Shown one piece after another: positions 7,449 to 15,807 of a stretch of DNA of 33,594 bases. The stretch is from Pseudomonadota bacterium (GTDB lineage Bacteria; Pseudomonadota; Gammaproteobacteria; Xanthomonadales; Rhodanobacteraceae): NCBI GenBank assembly GCA_021795435.1, contig JAJYPJ010000002.1:1-33594 (forward strand). Reading direction: 5' to 3'. The translations under genes and the position numbers were made by a program. Position 1 is the first letter of the stretch. Every line of letters begins with the position of its first letter. Under the pieces are notes generated by a model. The model worked only from the letters and a program-made list of their open reading frames with translations, ran no database searches and had not been told where the DNA came from.

Positions 7449-7477
7449 GGGCCCGCCGTCATTGCGACGGCGGGCCC
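7449..7477 (-). terminator. strong hairpin downstream of the HiPIP gene
   Basis: GGGCCCGCCGTC (7449-7460) pairs perfectly with GACGGCGGGCCC (7466-7477) around the loop ATTGC, a 12-bp GC-rich stem. On the minus strand it is followed by CCTTTGCC, a poor T-tract. It most likely ends the HiPIP transcript, about 90 nt after its stop codon, and insulates fabAB from it. Confidence 0.65.
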
Positions 7478-7569
7478 GCCCCGGCCCGCAGCGCTTCGGA
7501 ACCGTCGCCGGGCATACGTTTCGCGCGTGGCGTTCGTTGCCCAGGTTCCTGCGGCCGCTGCCGGCCCGG

Positions 7570-7911
7570 TTACGCCTTCATCTTGTGAGCCGAGCACCAG
7601 CCATTCGTGTTGACGTCATTGCCGGGGAACAACTGGCACGGCGCCCAGCTCGAGCCGGCCTTGGCCTGGCAGAACGCGCAGTTGGCGCAACGCTGGGCGT
7701 CCGTATGGTTGGGGAACTTGGACTGGTTGACTTGCTTGGTGTTGTCGACGTAACCCAAGGCCTGGGCCGCCGGGTTATCCGGCGTCAGGTGCGGCAAGCC
7801 ACCAGCGCGCGCGGCGCGCGGCAGCATGGCGACGACTACGGCTGCCGTCGCGGTGCCGGCGGCAAGCTTCAGGAATTGGCGACGCGATTCGGTATTCGCG
7901 ATCTCGGACAT
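7570..7911 (-). CDS. high-potential iron-sulfur protein (HiPIP) with Tat signal
   Basis: This 113-residue precursor has a twin-arginine signal (SRRQFLKLA, residues 9-17, then a hydrophobic stretch ending about ARA at 34-36), so the folded protein reaches the periplasm with its cluster. The mature part carries the HiPIP 4Fe-4S ligands C75, C78, C92 and C106 in CANCAF, PCQLFPG and NGWCSAH. HiPIPs are soluble one-electron carriers, usually to terminal oxidases, photosynthetic reaction centres or nitrogen-oxide reductases. A fifth cysteine, C81, sits where F, Y or L is common. I placed the start at 7911, preceded by AGAGGTG, and not at the longer frame start at 8082. A perfect FNR box lies 77 bp upstream, pointing to expression at low oxygen. 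The gene is monocistronic, with its own terminator. Confidence 0.95.
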   Translation of the reverse strand: MSEIANTESRRQFLKLAAGTATAAVVVAMLPRAARAGGLPHLTPDNPAAQALGYVDNTKQVNQSKFPNHTDAQRCANCAFCQAKAGSSWAPCQLFPGNDVNTNGWCSAHKMKA

Positions 7912-7936
7912 GACACACCTCTTGTTCAACTTTGGA

Positions 7937-7954
7937 CACGGCGACAGTGCCGTG
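7937..7954 (-). promoter_or_regulatory. stem-loop at the predicted 5' end of the HiPIP mRNA
   Basis: CACGGC-N6-GCCGTG is a perfect 6-bp inverted repeat. The FNR box geometry puts the transcript start at about 7953, so this hairpin would form the very 5' end of the message. 5'-terminal hairpins often protect mRNAs from decay. It could alternatively be a protein-binding site. Confidence 0.35.
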
Positions 7955-7960
7955 GCATCG

Positions 7961-7966
7961 AGACTA
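7961..7966 (-). promoter_or_regulatory. predicted -10 element of the HiPIP promoter
   Basis: The minus strand reads TAGTCT. It is within 1 bp of the -10 position expected for a class II FNR promoter with its box centred at 7994.5. The predicted start is near 7953, giving a leader of about 42 nt. Confidence 0.4.
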
Positions 7967-7987
7967 GGAATGCCCTTGCTGCCCGGC

Positions 7988-8001
7988 TTGATCTGGATCA
8001 A
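7988..8001 (-). promoter_or_regulatory. perfect FNR/ANR box upstream of the HiPIP gene
   Basis: TTGATCTGGATCAA matches the FNR/ANR consensus TTGAT-N4-ATCAA exactly in both half-sites. It is the only regulatory site in the 348-bp space between the HiPIP gene and tatD. The remainder, 8002-8259, shows no gene or further structure that I can support. The direction towards the HiPIP gene is inferred from spacing, because tatD on the other side ends here. Confidence 0.85.
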
Positions 8002-8259
8002 GCGTGCGCGATCACCGCCTTTTGCACGGCGGCGTTGGCACATGGAACGCGCGCCAACCGGCCGAGTCCGTCTGGCCAGCACACTGATTCAAAAGGATTT
8101 TTTGGTGCGCTGCGGCAACCTGACGCAACCGGGTCAAACTGCTCCCCGCGACGATTTGCCCGACCCGTCGTGCGCGTCGGACAGATGCCATTTTCCTTTC
8201 GAAGCAATTACGGACCAGTCCTCCCGCCCGAGCGGCCTGCGGCCCCGCCCCGATCCCAC

Positions 8260-9060
8260 TCAAAGCGATGGTTGCGGCAGACCAAAGACGGCGCGCGCGT
8301 TCTGGCTGGTCGCCGCTGCCAAATCCACGGGGTCCTCACCGCGCGCACGCGCCAGTTCCCGCAACACTTCCATCAAGTACATCGGCTCGTTGCGACGGTG
8401 CGCCGGCCGGGGACGGAGGCTTCGCGGCAACAGGTAAGGGGCATCGGTCTCGATGAGCAGGCGCCCGCGGGGAATCGACCGGACCAATTCACGCAAATGG
8501 GTCCCGCGGCGCTCATCGCACAGCCACCCCGTGATGCCGATATGGCAGTCCAGGTCAAGATAGTCGTGGAGGGCCTTCCGCCCGTCGGTGAAACAGTGCA
8601 CGACGGCTGCCGGCACGGCATCGCGCACCGAGCGCAGGAGCGGGAGAAAATCGGCATGCGCCTCGCGTTGGTGGAGGAACAGCGGCATTCGGAGCTCCGC
8701 TGCCAACGCCAGTTGCCGCTCGAATGCCGTGCGCTGTGCAGCGCGCGGGGCAAAGTCCCTGAAATAGTCCAGCCCCATTTCGCCCGCAGCACGGACACAA
8801 GGGTCTTTCAGCAGCGTGCGCAAGACATCTTCCGCGCCAGCATCAACTTCTCCTGCATGGTGTGGATGCACGCCGGCGGTCGCGAACAGCACGCCGCGGT
8901 GTCGCTGGGCCAAGGCCAGCGCGTCCCGGCTCCCGTCGAGCGAGGCCCCGGTGACCAGCATCTGCTCCACGCCGGCCGCACGCGCGCGCGCGAGAACGGC
9001 TTCGAAATCCTGCCGGAATGACTCGTGAGTCAAATTGGCGCCAATGTCGACTAATTGCAT
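8260..9060 (-). CDS. tatD: TatD-family metal-dependent deoxyribonuclease
   Basis: This 266-residue TIM-barrel hydrolase (E. coli TatD about 260) is a cytoplasmic Mg-dependent 3'-5' exonuclease of the TatD/YcfH family linked to DNA repair. Metal-site residues are visible: the H65-P-H-H68 segment, E94 (GEMGLDY), H130 (FLHQREA), H155 (VVHCFTD) and D206 (IETDAPYL). The start at 9060 gives MQLVDIGANLTHESF, the normal TatD N-terminus. The longer frame adds an atypical Pro/Thr-rich extension that overlaps the hrpB start. It is not next to tatABC here, as is usual for stand-alone copies. It could be named YcfH- or YjjV-like, but length and N-terminus favour TatD. Confidence 0.9.
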   Translation of the reverse strand: MQLVDIGANLTHESFRQDFEAVLARARAAGVEQMLVTGASLDGSRDALALAQRHRGVLFATAGVHPHHAGEVDAGAEDVLRTLLKDPCVRAAGEMGLDYFRDFAPRAAQRTAFERQLALAAELRMPLFLHQREAHADFLPLLRSVRDAVPAAVVHCFTDGRKALHDYLDLDCHIGITGWLCDERRGTHLRELVRSIPRGRLLIETDAPYLLPRSLRPRPAHRRNEPMYLMEVLRELARARGEDPVDLAAATSQNARAVFGLPQPSL

Positions 9061-9138
9061 GGGCGTTATCGCCATCGTGGGGGTGGGCATTGTCGCAGCG
9101 TCTGGCGACCGCGCATCCGGACGTGGGGGTGTGCCGGT

Positions 9139-9144
9139 TACCAT
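9139..9144 (+). promoter_or_regulatory. -10-like element directly before hrpB (predicted leaderless start)
   Basis: TACCAT ends 6 nt before the hrpB ATG at 9151, so transcription would begin at the A of the start codon. There is no Shine-Dalgarno sequence. The same layout occurs at three other genes in the window. Confidence 0.35.
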
Positions 9145-9150
9145 CCCGCG

Positions 9151-11664
9151 ATGCCGACGCATGACGAGCCACCGATTACGGCACTGCTGCCGCAGATCGT
9201 CGAATCACTGACGCGCAATCCACGACTTGTCCTGGAAGCGCCACCCGGCGCTGGAAAAACCACCCAGGTCCCATTGGCCCTCCTCGGCGCCGAATGGCTG
9301 GCAGGCCGGCGCATCCTCATGCTCGAGCCACGTCGCGTCGCCGCTCGCGCAGCGGCCGAATTCATGGCGACCCAGCTTCGTGAACCCGTGGGCCAGACCG
9401 TGGGCTACCGTGTCCGCTTTGATAGTCGCGTCAGCCCGATGACCCGTATCGAAGTGCTCACCGAAGGCATCCTGACGCGCCTCCTGCTTGACGATCCAGA
9501 GCTCGCCGGTGTCGGCGCCATTCTCTTTGACGAGTTCCATGAGCGTCACCTTCACGGCGACGTTGGTTCGGCACTCGCCTTGGAGGTCCAACGCTCCATC
9601 CGCCCCGACCTGCGTCTCGTCGTGATGTCGGCCACCATGCAGGGGGACCGGATTGCCAGGTGGTTGGATGCACCGCAAATCACCAGCACGGGCCGCTCGC
9701 ATCCGGTGCAGATCATCCACCCCGAGGTCGCACCCACGGCGGGATGGGCGTTTACGCTTCGCTACGCCGTACAGCACGCGCTACGTGAAACGAGTGGCGA
9801 TGTCCTGGTGTTCCTGCCGGGCCGCCGAGAGATCCGCCACGGACTTCGCGTGCTCGCCGACGTATCGCAGGCGGTGCCCCAGCCGATGTCCATTTTGCCG
9901 CTCCATGGCGAGCTTGATCCCGAGGCGCAGCGCGCCGCACTGGCGCCAGCCGAACCCGGCACCCGACGAATCGTCCTGGCGACGAACCTTGCCGAGTCCA
10001 GCCTGACATTGCCGGGAGTCACCGCCGTCGTCGACAGCGGCGAGGCCCGAACACCGCGCTTCGATCCCAGTACGGGCCTGACACGCCTGGTTACCGTGCG
10101 TATTGCCCGGGACTCGGCTGACCAGCGCGCGGGCCGCGCCGGCCGCGTCGCTCCAGGTCTGGTGCTTCGACTGTGGCCGAAAGGCTTGCGCCTGGAGAAG
10201 ACCCGGTTGGCCGAAATCACGCACGCGGACTTGAGTGGCCTGGCGCTCGACCTGGCAGTCTGGGGCACGGACGATCTGCCATGGCTGGATGCGCCACCCA
10301 GTGGCGCGCTAGCGCAAGCCCGCGCCCTGCTCCGCCAGCTGGGCGCACTGGACGAGGCGGGCCACATCACCCCCCGTGGCCGGGCCATGCACCGACTGGG
10401 CGCCGCGCCAAGACTTGCTGCTGCGGCCATCGATGCGGCGAACGCCGAATGGGCACTGTTGGCGGACCTGCTGGCCCTCGTCGAGAGCCCGTCGCCATTG
10501 CGTAGCGCGGAGCAAAGCGACGATCTTCGCGGATCACTGGCCGCGTTGCACGCATGGCGAAAACAGTACGCCTCGCGCTCCCCCAGGTCGCGAAGCGAGG
10601 CCTCCGGTTCATGGACAGCAATCGAGCGACTCAGTACCGGTTGGCGACATCGATTGGGCGGATCGGTGGCGGCCTCGGACGCCCCGCATGAGCACGCGGT
10701 CGGGGATCTGCTGCTGCCTGCCTATCCCGATCGGATCGCTCGTCAGTCTGGCACCGACCCCTTGCATTACAGCCTATCCAGTGGTGGTGGCGCGCGCCTG
10801 CGCGAGACGAGTTCGCTTCGGGGCCAACCGTGGCTGCTCGTGACCGAATTGCGCGCCGAGCGCGGTGACGCACTGATCCTCCAAGCAGCGCCATTCAGCT
10901 TCGAGCGACTCCGGCGTCGCCAACCGCAACGAATCTATCGAACACGCGAACTGCGGTGGAACGCCCGCCGCGGCGCAGCGGAGGCGTTCGAGCTGGAGTG
11001 GTTCGACGCACTGGTGCTGGACGAGCGCATCGTTCCGATGAGCCCGTCAGAAGCGGGTAACGCGTTGCTCGCCGCCATTCGTTCCGAAGGGCTAGCTCTG
11101 CTGCCATGGGACGATACGGCCCAGAACCTGCGCCGCCGTGTCGCCGCCTTGCGCGGCTGGCTTCCCGAACTGGAGCTACCGGACCTCGGTGATGCGGCGC
11201 TTCTCTCGACGCTCGACGACTGGCTGGGGCCGATTCTTGCCAGTGCCCGCAGCCTCGCCGATCTTTCAAGCGAGCATCTACTCGCGGCACTGCGGACCCG
11301 CATCGGCCAGCAACACTGGACCGTGCTGGCGCGGGAGGCGCCGACCCGCCTCCGGGTACCCAGTGGGCGTGAGTTGCCGCTGGATTATACGGACCCGGCG
11401 GCACCCGTCCTGGCCGTCAAACTCCAGGAATTGTTTGGCCTGGCGGAGACACCCCGAATCGCCCGCGGACGCGTGCCCGTGACGCTCCACCTGCTGTCGC
11501 CCAGTGGGCGCCCGATCCAGGTCACCCGGGATCTTCGTGGCTTCTGGGACCGCACCTATGCCGAGGTGCGACGGGAGCTGAAAGGGCGCTATCCCAGGCA
11601 TCCATGGCCGGACGACCCGTGGAACGCCACACCCACCCACCGCGCGAAGCCTCGCGGGACTTAG
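9151..11664 (+). CDS. hrpB: HrpB, DEAH-family ATP-dependent RNA helicase
   Basis: This 837-residue protein is close to the usual 820 for HrpB. The helicase motifs are clear: Walker A APPGAGKTTQ (residues 30-39), DEFHERHLHGD (127-137, the DEFH form of the DEAH box), SATMQGD (160-166) and motif VI QRAGRAGR (325-332). The C-terminal region from about 700 ends in the HrpB-type RDLRGFWDRTYAEVRRELKGRYPRHPWPDDP segment. HrpB homologues are cytoplasmic helicases implicated in mRNA processing or decay and, in some species, in adhesion and biofilm traits. I chose the ATG at 9151, because the frame before it overlaps tatD's control region. It diverges from tatD (90 bp between) and converges on glmU with one base between the stop codons. 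Confidence 0.94.
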   Translation: MPTHDEPPITALLPQIVESLTRNPRLVLEAPPGAGKTTQVPLALLGAEWLAGRRILMLEPRRVAARAAAEFMATQLREPVGQTVGYRVRFDSRVSPMTRIEVLTEGILTRLLLDDPELAGVGAILFDEFHERHLHGDVGSALALEVQRSIRPDLRLVVMSATMQGDRIARWLDAPQITSTGRSHPVQIIHPEVAPTAGWAFTLRYAVQHALRETSGDVLVFLPGRREIRHGLRVLADVSQAVPQPMSILPLHGELDPEAQRAALAPAEPGTRRIVLATNLAESSLTLPGVTAVVDSGEARTPRFDPSTGLTRLVTVRIARDSADQRAGRAGRVAPGLVLRLWPKGLRLEKTRLAEITHADLSGLALDLAVWGTDDLPWLDAPPSGALAQARALLRQLGALDEAGHITPRGRAMHRLGAAPRLAAAAIDAANAEWALLADLLALVESPSPLRSAEQSDDLRGSLAALHAWRKQYASRSPRSRSEASGSWTAIERLSTGWRHRLGGSVAASDAPHEHAVGDLLLPAYPDRIARQSGTDPLHYSLSSGGGARLRETSSLRGQPWLLVTELRAERGDALILQAAPFSFERLRRRQPQRIYRTRELRWNARRGAAEAFELEWFDALVLDERIVPMSPSEAGNALLAAIRSEGLALLPWDDTAQNLRRRVAALRGWLPELELPDLGDAALLSTLDDWLGPILASARSLADLSSEHLLAALRTRIGQQHWTVLAREAPTRLRVPSGRELPLDYTDPAAPVLAVKLQELFGLAETPRIARGRVPVTLHLLSPSGRPIQVTRDLRGFWDRTYAEVRRELKGRYPRHPWPDDPWNATPTHRAKPRGT

Positions 11665-11665
11665 G

Positions 11666-13045
11666 TTAGCGACGCGGCTTCCGGGGTGGACGTCGCCAGT
11701 GTGGCAGGGTGCTCTGGCGCGATCGGGCCACGGTCAGTTCGTTTGCGGGCGCATCCCGAGTGATCACGGACCCCGCGCCAATGGTGGCGCCTTCACCGAT
11801 CACGACGGGTGCAACCAGCGCGCTATTGGACCCAATGAACGCATCGGCACCAATCACGGTGCGGTGCTTCTCGAATCCATCGAAATTGCACGTGATGGTG
11901 CCTGCGCCAAGGTTGGCTCCGGCACCAACTTCCGCGTCACCGAGATAACTCAGATGGGAAGCCTTCGCATGCTCGTTCAGGCGCGTATTCTTCACCTCGA
12001 CAAAATTGCCCACGACGGCGGCTTCACCGAGAACGCTGCCCGGACGCAACCGGGCGAACGGACCAATGCGACAAGGGCCCGTACTCACCACGCCCTCCAT
12101 GTCGCAGTGAGCGCGTACTTCGCTACCAGCGGCCAGCTCGACGTCCCGCAACCGACAGAACGGACCGATCCGCACGCCGTCACCCAAGACGACGCGACCT
12201 TCGAGAATGACGTCGATGTCGATTTCGACATCCATGCCGCAGTCAACGCTTCCACGAACGTCGATGCGCGACGGATCGGCCAGTCGCACACCGGCGTCGA
12301 GCAAGCGCGCGGCTCCGCGATTCCGCAACCGCGCCTCCAGCCGCGCGAGTTGGCGCGCATCATTGGCTCCTTCCGCCTCACTCGCATCCGGGGCGAGCAG
12401 GCAGATGGCGGGCATGCCCTCCTCGGCAGCCTGGGCAAACACATCGGTGAGGTAGTACTCCTGCTGGGCATTGTTGCAGTCAAGGTTGGCGACCCATACT
12501 CGGAGTCGGCGCGCGTCGGCAGCCAGGATGCCCGTGTTGATCACCCTCAGCTGCCGCTGCTCAGAGTCCGCGTCTCGTTCCTCTACGATAGCGCGCACCT
12601 GGCCCAGCCCATCACGCACAACCCGGCCATACCCCTGTGGATCAGGCACCTCGGCAGCAAGGACCGCCAGCGGCGCGCGCGCCTCAACCAACGGACGCAG
12701 TGTTTCAGGCCGGAGCAGCGGCACATCCCCGAACAAGACCAGCACGCGGGCATGCTCCGGCACTTGTTCCAATGCAAGGCGCACCGCATGGCCCGTCCCC
12801 CGCTGCTCGACCTGGTGCACCCAGAGAAGGTCGGGGTTGTCGGCGAACGCTGCACGCAACACCTCGCCGCGGTGGCCGTAGACAGCCACGATTCGCATTG
12901 GATCCAGGGCGCGAGCAGTCTCGAGCACGTGTGCCAGCAGCGGTCTCCCGGCCAATGGCAGCATCACCTTGGGATGCTGCGAACGCATGCGCTTGCCCTC
13001 GCCCGCAGCGAGTACGATGACGTAAAGAGGTTGCATGCTGCTCAT
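11666..13045 (-). CDS. glmU: GlmU, bifunctional GlcNAc-1-P uridyltransferase / GlcN-1-P acetyltransferase
   Basis: This 459-residue cytoplasmic enzyme makes UDP-GlcNAc for peptidoglycan and LPS. The N-terminal uridyltransferase domain begins with LAAGEGKRMRSQHPKVM (12-28) and has FGDVPLL (105-111). From about 255 a left-handed beta-helix of hexapeptide repeats forms the acetyltransferase domain. H364 in KASHLSYLGDAEVG matches the E. coli catalytic His363, and NLGAGTITCNFDG follows. The start at 13045 has GGAGAG 5 nt upstream. The basic C-terminal tail is typical. The gene stands alone, not next to glmS or the atp operon. Confidence 0.97.
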   Translation of the reverse strand: MSSMQPLYVIVLAAGEGKRMRSQHPKVMLPLAGRPLLAHVLETARALDPMRIVAVYGHRGEVLRAAFADNPDLLWVHQVEQRGTGHAVRLALEQVPEHARVLVLFGDVPLLRPETLRPLVEARAPLAVLAAEVPDPQGYGRVVRDGLGQVRAIVEERDADSEQRQLRVINTGILAADARRLRVWVANLDCNNAQQEYYLTDVFAQAAEEGMPAICLLAPDASEAEGANDARQLARLEARLRNRGAARLLDAGVRLADPSRIDVRGSVDCGMDVEIDIDVILEGRVVLGDGVRIGPFCRLRDVELAAGSEVRAHCDMEGVVSTGPCRIGPFARLRPGSVLGEAAVVGNFVEVKNTRLNEHAKASHLSYLGDAEVGAGANLGAGTITCNFDGFEKHRTVIGADAFIGSNSALVAPVVIGEGATIGAGSVITRDAPANELTVARSRQSTLPHWRRPPRKPRR

Positions 13046-13186
13046 TGAGCTCTCCGCGGGATGCCACAGGACAGCCCCGGCCCCGACGCAACGTTAGCCG
13101 AAGCGCGCACGCGCGTCATCGGGGTGGCCCGGCATTGCCAAGCATGGCTGCGGATATACTGATCGCCCGTCAACGGAGTGATGGCC

Positions 13187-13963
13187 ATGCTGCGCAGCCT
13201 AATTCTTTTTTTGGTCGTTCTCTGTCCGGCGATGGCGGTCCGCGCGGATGGCGCTTTGGGCGCGCCCAGCGACCCGGGCCCGCCAGGTCCAAGGGTGCAG
13301 CGCATCATCCTCGCCATGGGCAACTCTTCGACCGTGGGTCACCCCGATCTATTCGGTCGGTTTGCCGGCATGCGCTGCTATGCGAACCACCGCTACGCGT
13401 GCGCGCTCAAGTACTTCAAGTTCGGGGCCTTCTACGCAGACAAGTTCTCGCAGCTCGCCCTTGGACTGATGTACGCCAATGGCACGGGGGTCCGAAAGAA
13501 CCCGATCAAGGCCTGGGCCTGGCTGGCCCTTGCCTCATCGCGCGGCTATCCCGAATTCGTGGCAACCCGCAAACGCATCGGTGCGCAGCTCTCCGCGAGC
13601 GAGCGAGCGCAAGCGGCAACCGATCTCCAGAAGCTCCGGAAAACCTATGGGGACAGGATCGCGGAACGACGCATGCTCTCCGACATGCGCCTGGCGCTCG
13701 CGCAAATGACGGGCTCGAGGACGGGCTATGACTCCGGGGTAAGCTCCATCGCCGGTCCATCCTATACCGTGGGCGCGCCGTCGCTGACGCCTCTGGGATT
13801 TGGTAATCCACTCAGAGACAAGTGGTATTGGACCCCGAGCAGGGCCTATTTTGCGCAGCGGGACGCTCAATGGGGCGGGGCCGGAACCGTGCGCGTTGGT
13901 CCGTTGCAGCAGACGACGATTCCCGTCAACAAACCTTCCGCGAAAGAGCACGGGCGCCGCTGA
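13187..13963 (+). CDS. secreted Sel1-repeat protein of unknown function
   Basis: The protein has 258 residues from the ATG at 13187, which has GGAG 8 nt upstream; a GTG at 13178 would add three residues. MLRSLILFLVVLCPAMAVRADG is a clear Sec signal peptide with likely cleavage after VRA. At about residues 75-115 there is one good Sel1-type repeat (LGLMYANGTGVRKNPIKAWAWLALASSRGYPE), a helical-hairpin scaffold for protein contacts. Two nearby cysteines in MRCYANHRYACALKY could form a disulfide in the periplasm. The C-terminal third, rich in Gly, Pro and Tyr, looks disordered. TATACT at 13155-13160 may be its -10. It diverges from glmU and lies 62 bp before lptM. I infer no function beyond an envelope adaptor. 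Confidence 0.75.
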   Translation: MLRSLILFLVVLCPAMAVRADGALGAPSDPGPPGPRVQRIILAMGNSSTVGHPDLFGRFAGMRCYANHRYACALKYFKFGAFYADKFSQLALGLMYANGTGVRKNPIKAWAWLALASSRGYPEFVATRKRIGAQLSASERAQAATDLQKLRKTYGDRIAERRMLSDMRLALAQMTGSRTGYDSGVSSIAGPSYTVGAPSLTPLGFGNPLRDKWYWTPSRAYFAQRDAQWGGAGTVRVGPLQQTTIPVNKPSAKEHGRR

Positions 13964-14012
13964 ATCGGCCCGAGCGATACCGAACTCGCATGCGTGCCGC
14001 GCATGCTCACCC

Positions 14013-14018
14013 TATACT
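14013..14018 (+). promoter_or_regulatory. -10-like element directly before lptM
   Basis: TATACT ends 7 nt before the lptM ATG at 14026, with no SD between. This predicts a leaderless or near-leaderless transcript covering lptM-dapF-DUF484-xerC. I see no good -35. Confidence 0.4.
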
Positions 14019-14025
14019 TGCCGGC

Positions 14026-14211
14026 ATGACGAAGCGCAACACCATGCTGGCGTGCTTGGCAGCCTTGGCACTCGCCGGCTGCGGAAACAAGGGTTCGCTG
14101 GTGCGGCCCGAGTCGAAGCCTCGCGCGCCAGCCAGCCAGCCGGCACCGCCCGGGACATCCGCTGGATCGGGCCTGCCCATGGCCTCGGATCAGCCACCTC
14201 GCAAACCGTGA
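14026..14211 (+). CDS. lptM: LptM (YifL)-like small outer-membrane lipoprotein
   Basis: This 61-residue lipoprotein precursor has a short signal peptide, the lipobox LAGC with lipidated C19, then GNKGSL and a Pro/Ser-rich tail. In E. coli the small lipoprotein LptM (YifL) is encoded directly before dapF-yigA-xerC, and it helps LptD, the LPS translocon, to fold with correct disulfides. The same order here and the CGNKGSL start of the mature protein support the assignment. Its TGA overlaps the dapF GTG. Such small genes are often missed in annotation. Confidence 0.8.
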   Translation: MTKRNTMLACLAALALAGCGNKGSLVRPESKPRAPASQPAPPGTSAGSGLPMASDQPPRKP

Positions 14212-15053
14212 GCCTGCATTTCACCAAGATGCATGGCCTTGGCAATGATTTCGTCGTCATCGACGCGCGGAGTCGGCCGTTCGTGACAGACCCGGTGCAA
14301 ATCCGACTCATGGGCGATCGCCATCGCGGCATCGGATTCGACCAGCTCCTGACGATCCATCGCGTGGAAGGCCATGGCTGCCATTGGGGATACGCCATCT
14401 GGAACAGCGACGGCAGCAAGGCCGAACAATGTGGCAACGGAGCCCGCTGCGTTGCGGCTTGGCTGGCGCGCGCGGGATTGATCGACTATCGAATCCCGCA
14501 CCTGCTGCAGGCTCCGCGCGAATGCATCGAGGTTCTGGTTCATGGGCGTGGCGACGTCGAGCTGCAATTGCAGGAACCGACCTTCGGTTCCGCAGGAACG
14601 GACTGCCACCTCGCCGATGAGGGTGGGCGCAGTGCGATCGAGGTTGGTGGCTCGACACTCGTCGCGACGCTGGTCGCCACGGGCAACCCGCATGCCGTCG
14701 TTCTGGTGAATGACGTCGATGCCCCGGATCTTCGCCGCATCGGGCCGTTGCTCACCAACCACAGCGGTTTCGCGCGCGGGATTAACGCGGGTTTCGTCCA
14801 GCTGCGCGATCGCAGCCACGTCGTCCTCCGTGTGCACGAGCGCGGTGCGGGCTGGACGGCGGCCTGCGGTAGTGGCGCGGCGGCGGCGGTGGCGGCGCTG
14901 CGAATCGAAGGCCGAGTGGACGCGGATGTCGAAGTGGCGCTTCCCGGCGGCACGCTCCATGTGTCCTGGCCAGGCCCCGGGCATGCGCTGCGCCAGCGCG
15001 GGCCGGCCGCGTTCGTATTCGAAGGCGATTGGCCAGACCGCGAGACGCCCTGA
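14208..15053 (+). CDS. dapF: DapF, diaminopimelate epimerase
   Basis: This 281-residue cofactor-free racemase converts LL- to meso-diaminopimelate for lysine and peptidoglycan synthesis. The two catalytic cysteines lie in the two half-domains: C75 in SKAEQCGNGARC and C220 in GWTAACGSGAAA. KMHGLGNDFVVID (7-19) is the family signature. The start is GTG at 14208, overlapping the lptM stop (GTGA) without a strong SD, so translation is coupled. The longer upstream frame only shadows lptM and the Sel1 gene. The next gene, DUF484, begins 76 nt later. Confidence 0.97.
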   Translation: MSLHFTKMHGLGNDFVVIDARSRPFVTDPVQIRLMGDRHRGIGFDQLLTIHRVEGHGCHWGYAIWNSDGSKAEQCGNGARCVAAWLARAGLIDYRIPHLLQAPRECIEVLVHGRGDVELQLQEPTFGSAGTDCHLADEGGRSAIEVGGSTLVATLVATGNPHAVVLVNDVDAPDLRRIGPLLTNHSGFARGINAGFVQLRDRSHVVLRVHERGAGWTAACGSGAAAAVAALRIEGRVDADVEVALPGGTLHVSWPGPGHALRQRGPAAFVFEGDWPDRETP

Positions 15054-15129
15054 GCGGGTCCTCAATTTCGCATTGCATGGACCGGGGCCACGCCGCACAC
15101 TTGCCCTGCCTCCCGAGGAGAATGCGCGC

Positions 15130-15807
15130 ATGGCCGAACTGAGTCTCAAATCCGGTCTTGAAGCCATGGATGTGGCGGCTTGGCTGCGCCGCCACCCAAC
15201 GTTCCTGAAGGATTTCCCGGACGTTGCCGAGATGCTCGTGATTCCCCGCGAGCATGGACGCGCGGCGTCGCTGGCTGGGTATCAGCTCGAGCTCCTGCGC
15301 GAGCGGCTACGCGAACTTGAGGCGAGACTCGCGGAGCTGGTGGACATCGCCGGGGAAAATGAACAGCGGGCGGTGCAGGTCCACACATACACCCTGAGCT
15401 TGCTACGCACGATGGACCTTTCCAGCTGCGCGCGGGCCATCGTCGCCGGGCTGCGCGAGGACTTCCACACCGAGCACGTTTGTTTGCTTCTTGGCGGCAA
15501 TTGCACGGGCATTGACGGATTGCCCTGGGTGCGCTGCGTGCCTGGCGGACTCGGGAGCTTGGCCACGTTCGCCGACTTCCTCGCGCGCGGCGAACCTCTG
15601 TGTGGAAGACTGGCACCTGACAAGCTTGATGCCCTATTCGGCGCCGACGCCGGCGCCGTCCAGTCGGCTGCGCTGGTCAAGCTTGGGAACACTGGAATGC
15701 TGGGCATTGGCAGCGAGGATGCAAACCGGTTCCACCCCGGCATTGGGACGTTGTTTCTCAAGCTAATCGCCGAGGCGGCCAGCGTCGCGTTGGGTCGCTA
15801 CCTGTGA
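15130..15807 (+). CDS. DUF484 (YigA-like) protein
   Basis: This 225-residue protein matches the DUF484 family that lies between dapF and xerC in many gammaproteobacteria. Its N-terminal motif, DVAAWLRRHPTFLKDFPDVAEML (about 13-35), is the most conserved part. A coiled-coil-like stretch (about 50-75) and a GAF-like domain (about 80-225) follow. The biochemical function is not established. The fold suggests ligand sensing or a partner role, perhaps with XerC. GAGGAG precedes the ATG by about 10 nt. Its stop overlaps the xerC GTG. Confidence 0.85.
   Translation: MAELSLKSGLEAMDVAAWLRRHPTFLKDFPDVAEMLVIPREHGRAASLAGYQLELLRERLRELEARLAELVDIAGENEQRAVQVHTYTLSLLRTMDLSSCARAIVAGLREDFHTEHVCLLLGGNCTGIDGLPWVRCVPGGLGSLATFADFLARGEPLCGRLAPDKLDALFGADAGAVQSAALVKLGNTGMLGIGSEDANRFHPGIGTLFLKLIAEAASVALGRYL

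Noticed and set aside
8002-8259. Small ORFs in the gap between the HiPIP gene and tatD
   Set aside because: They have no SD, no recognisable motif and a composition unlike neighbouring genes; treated as non-coding.
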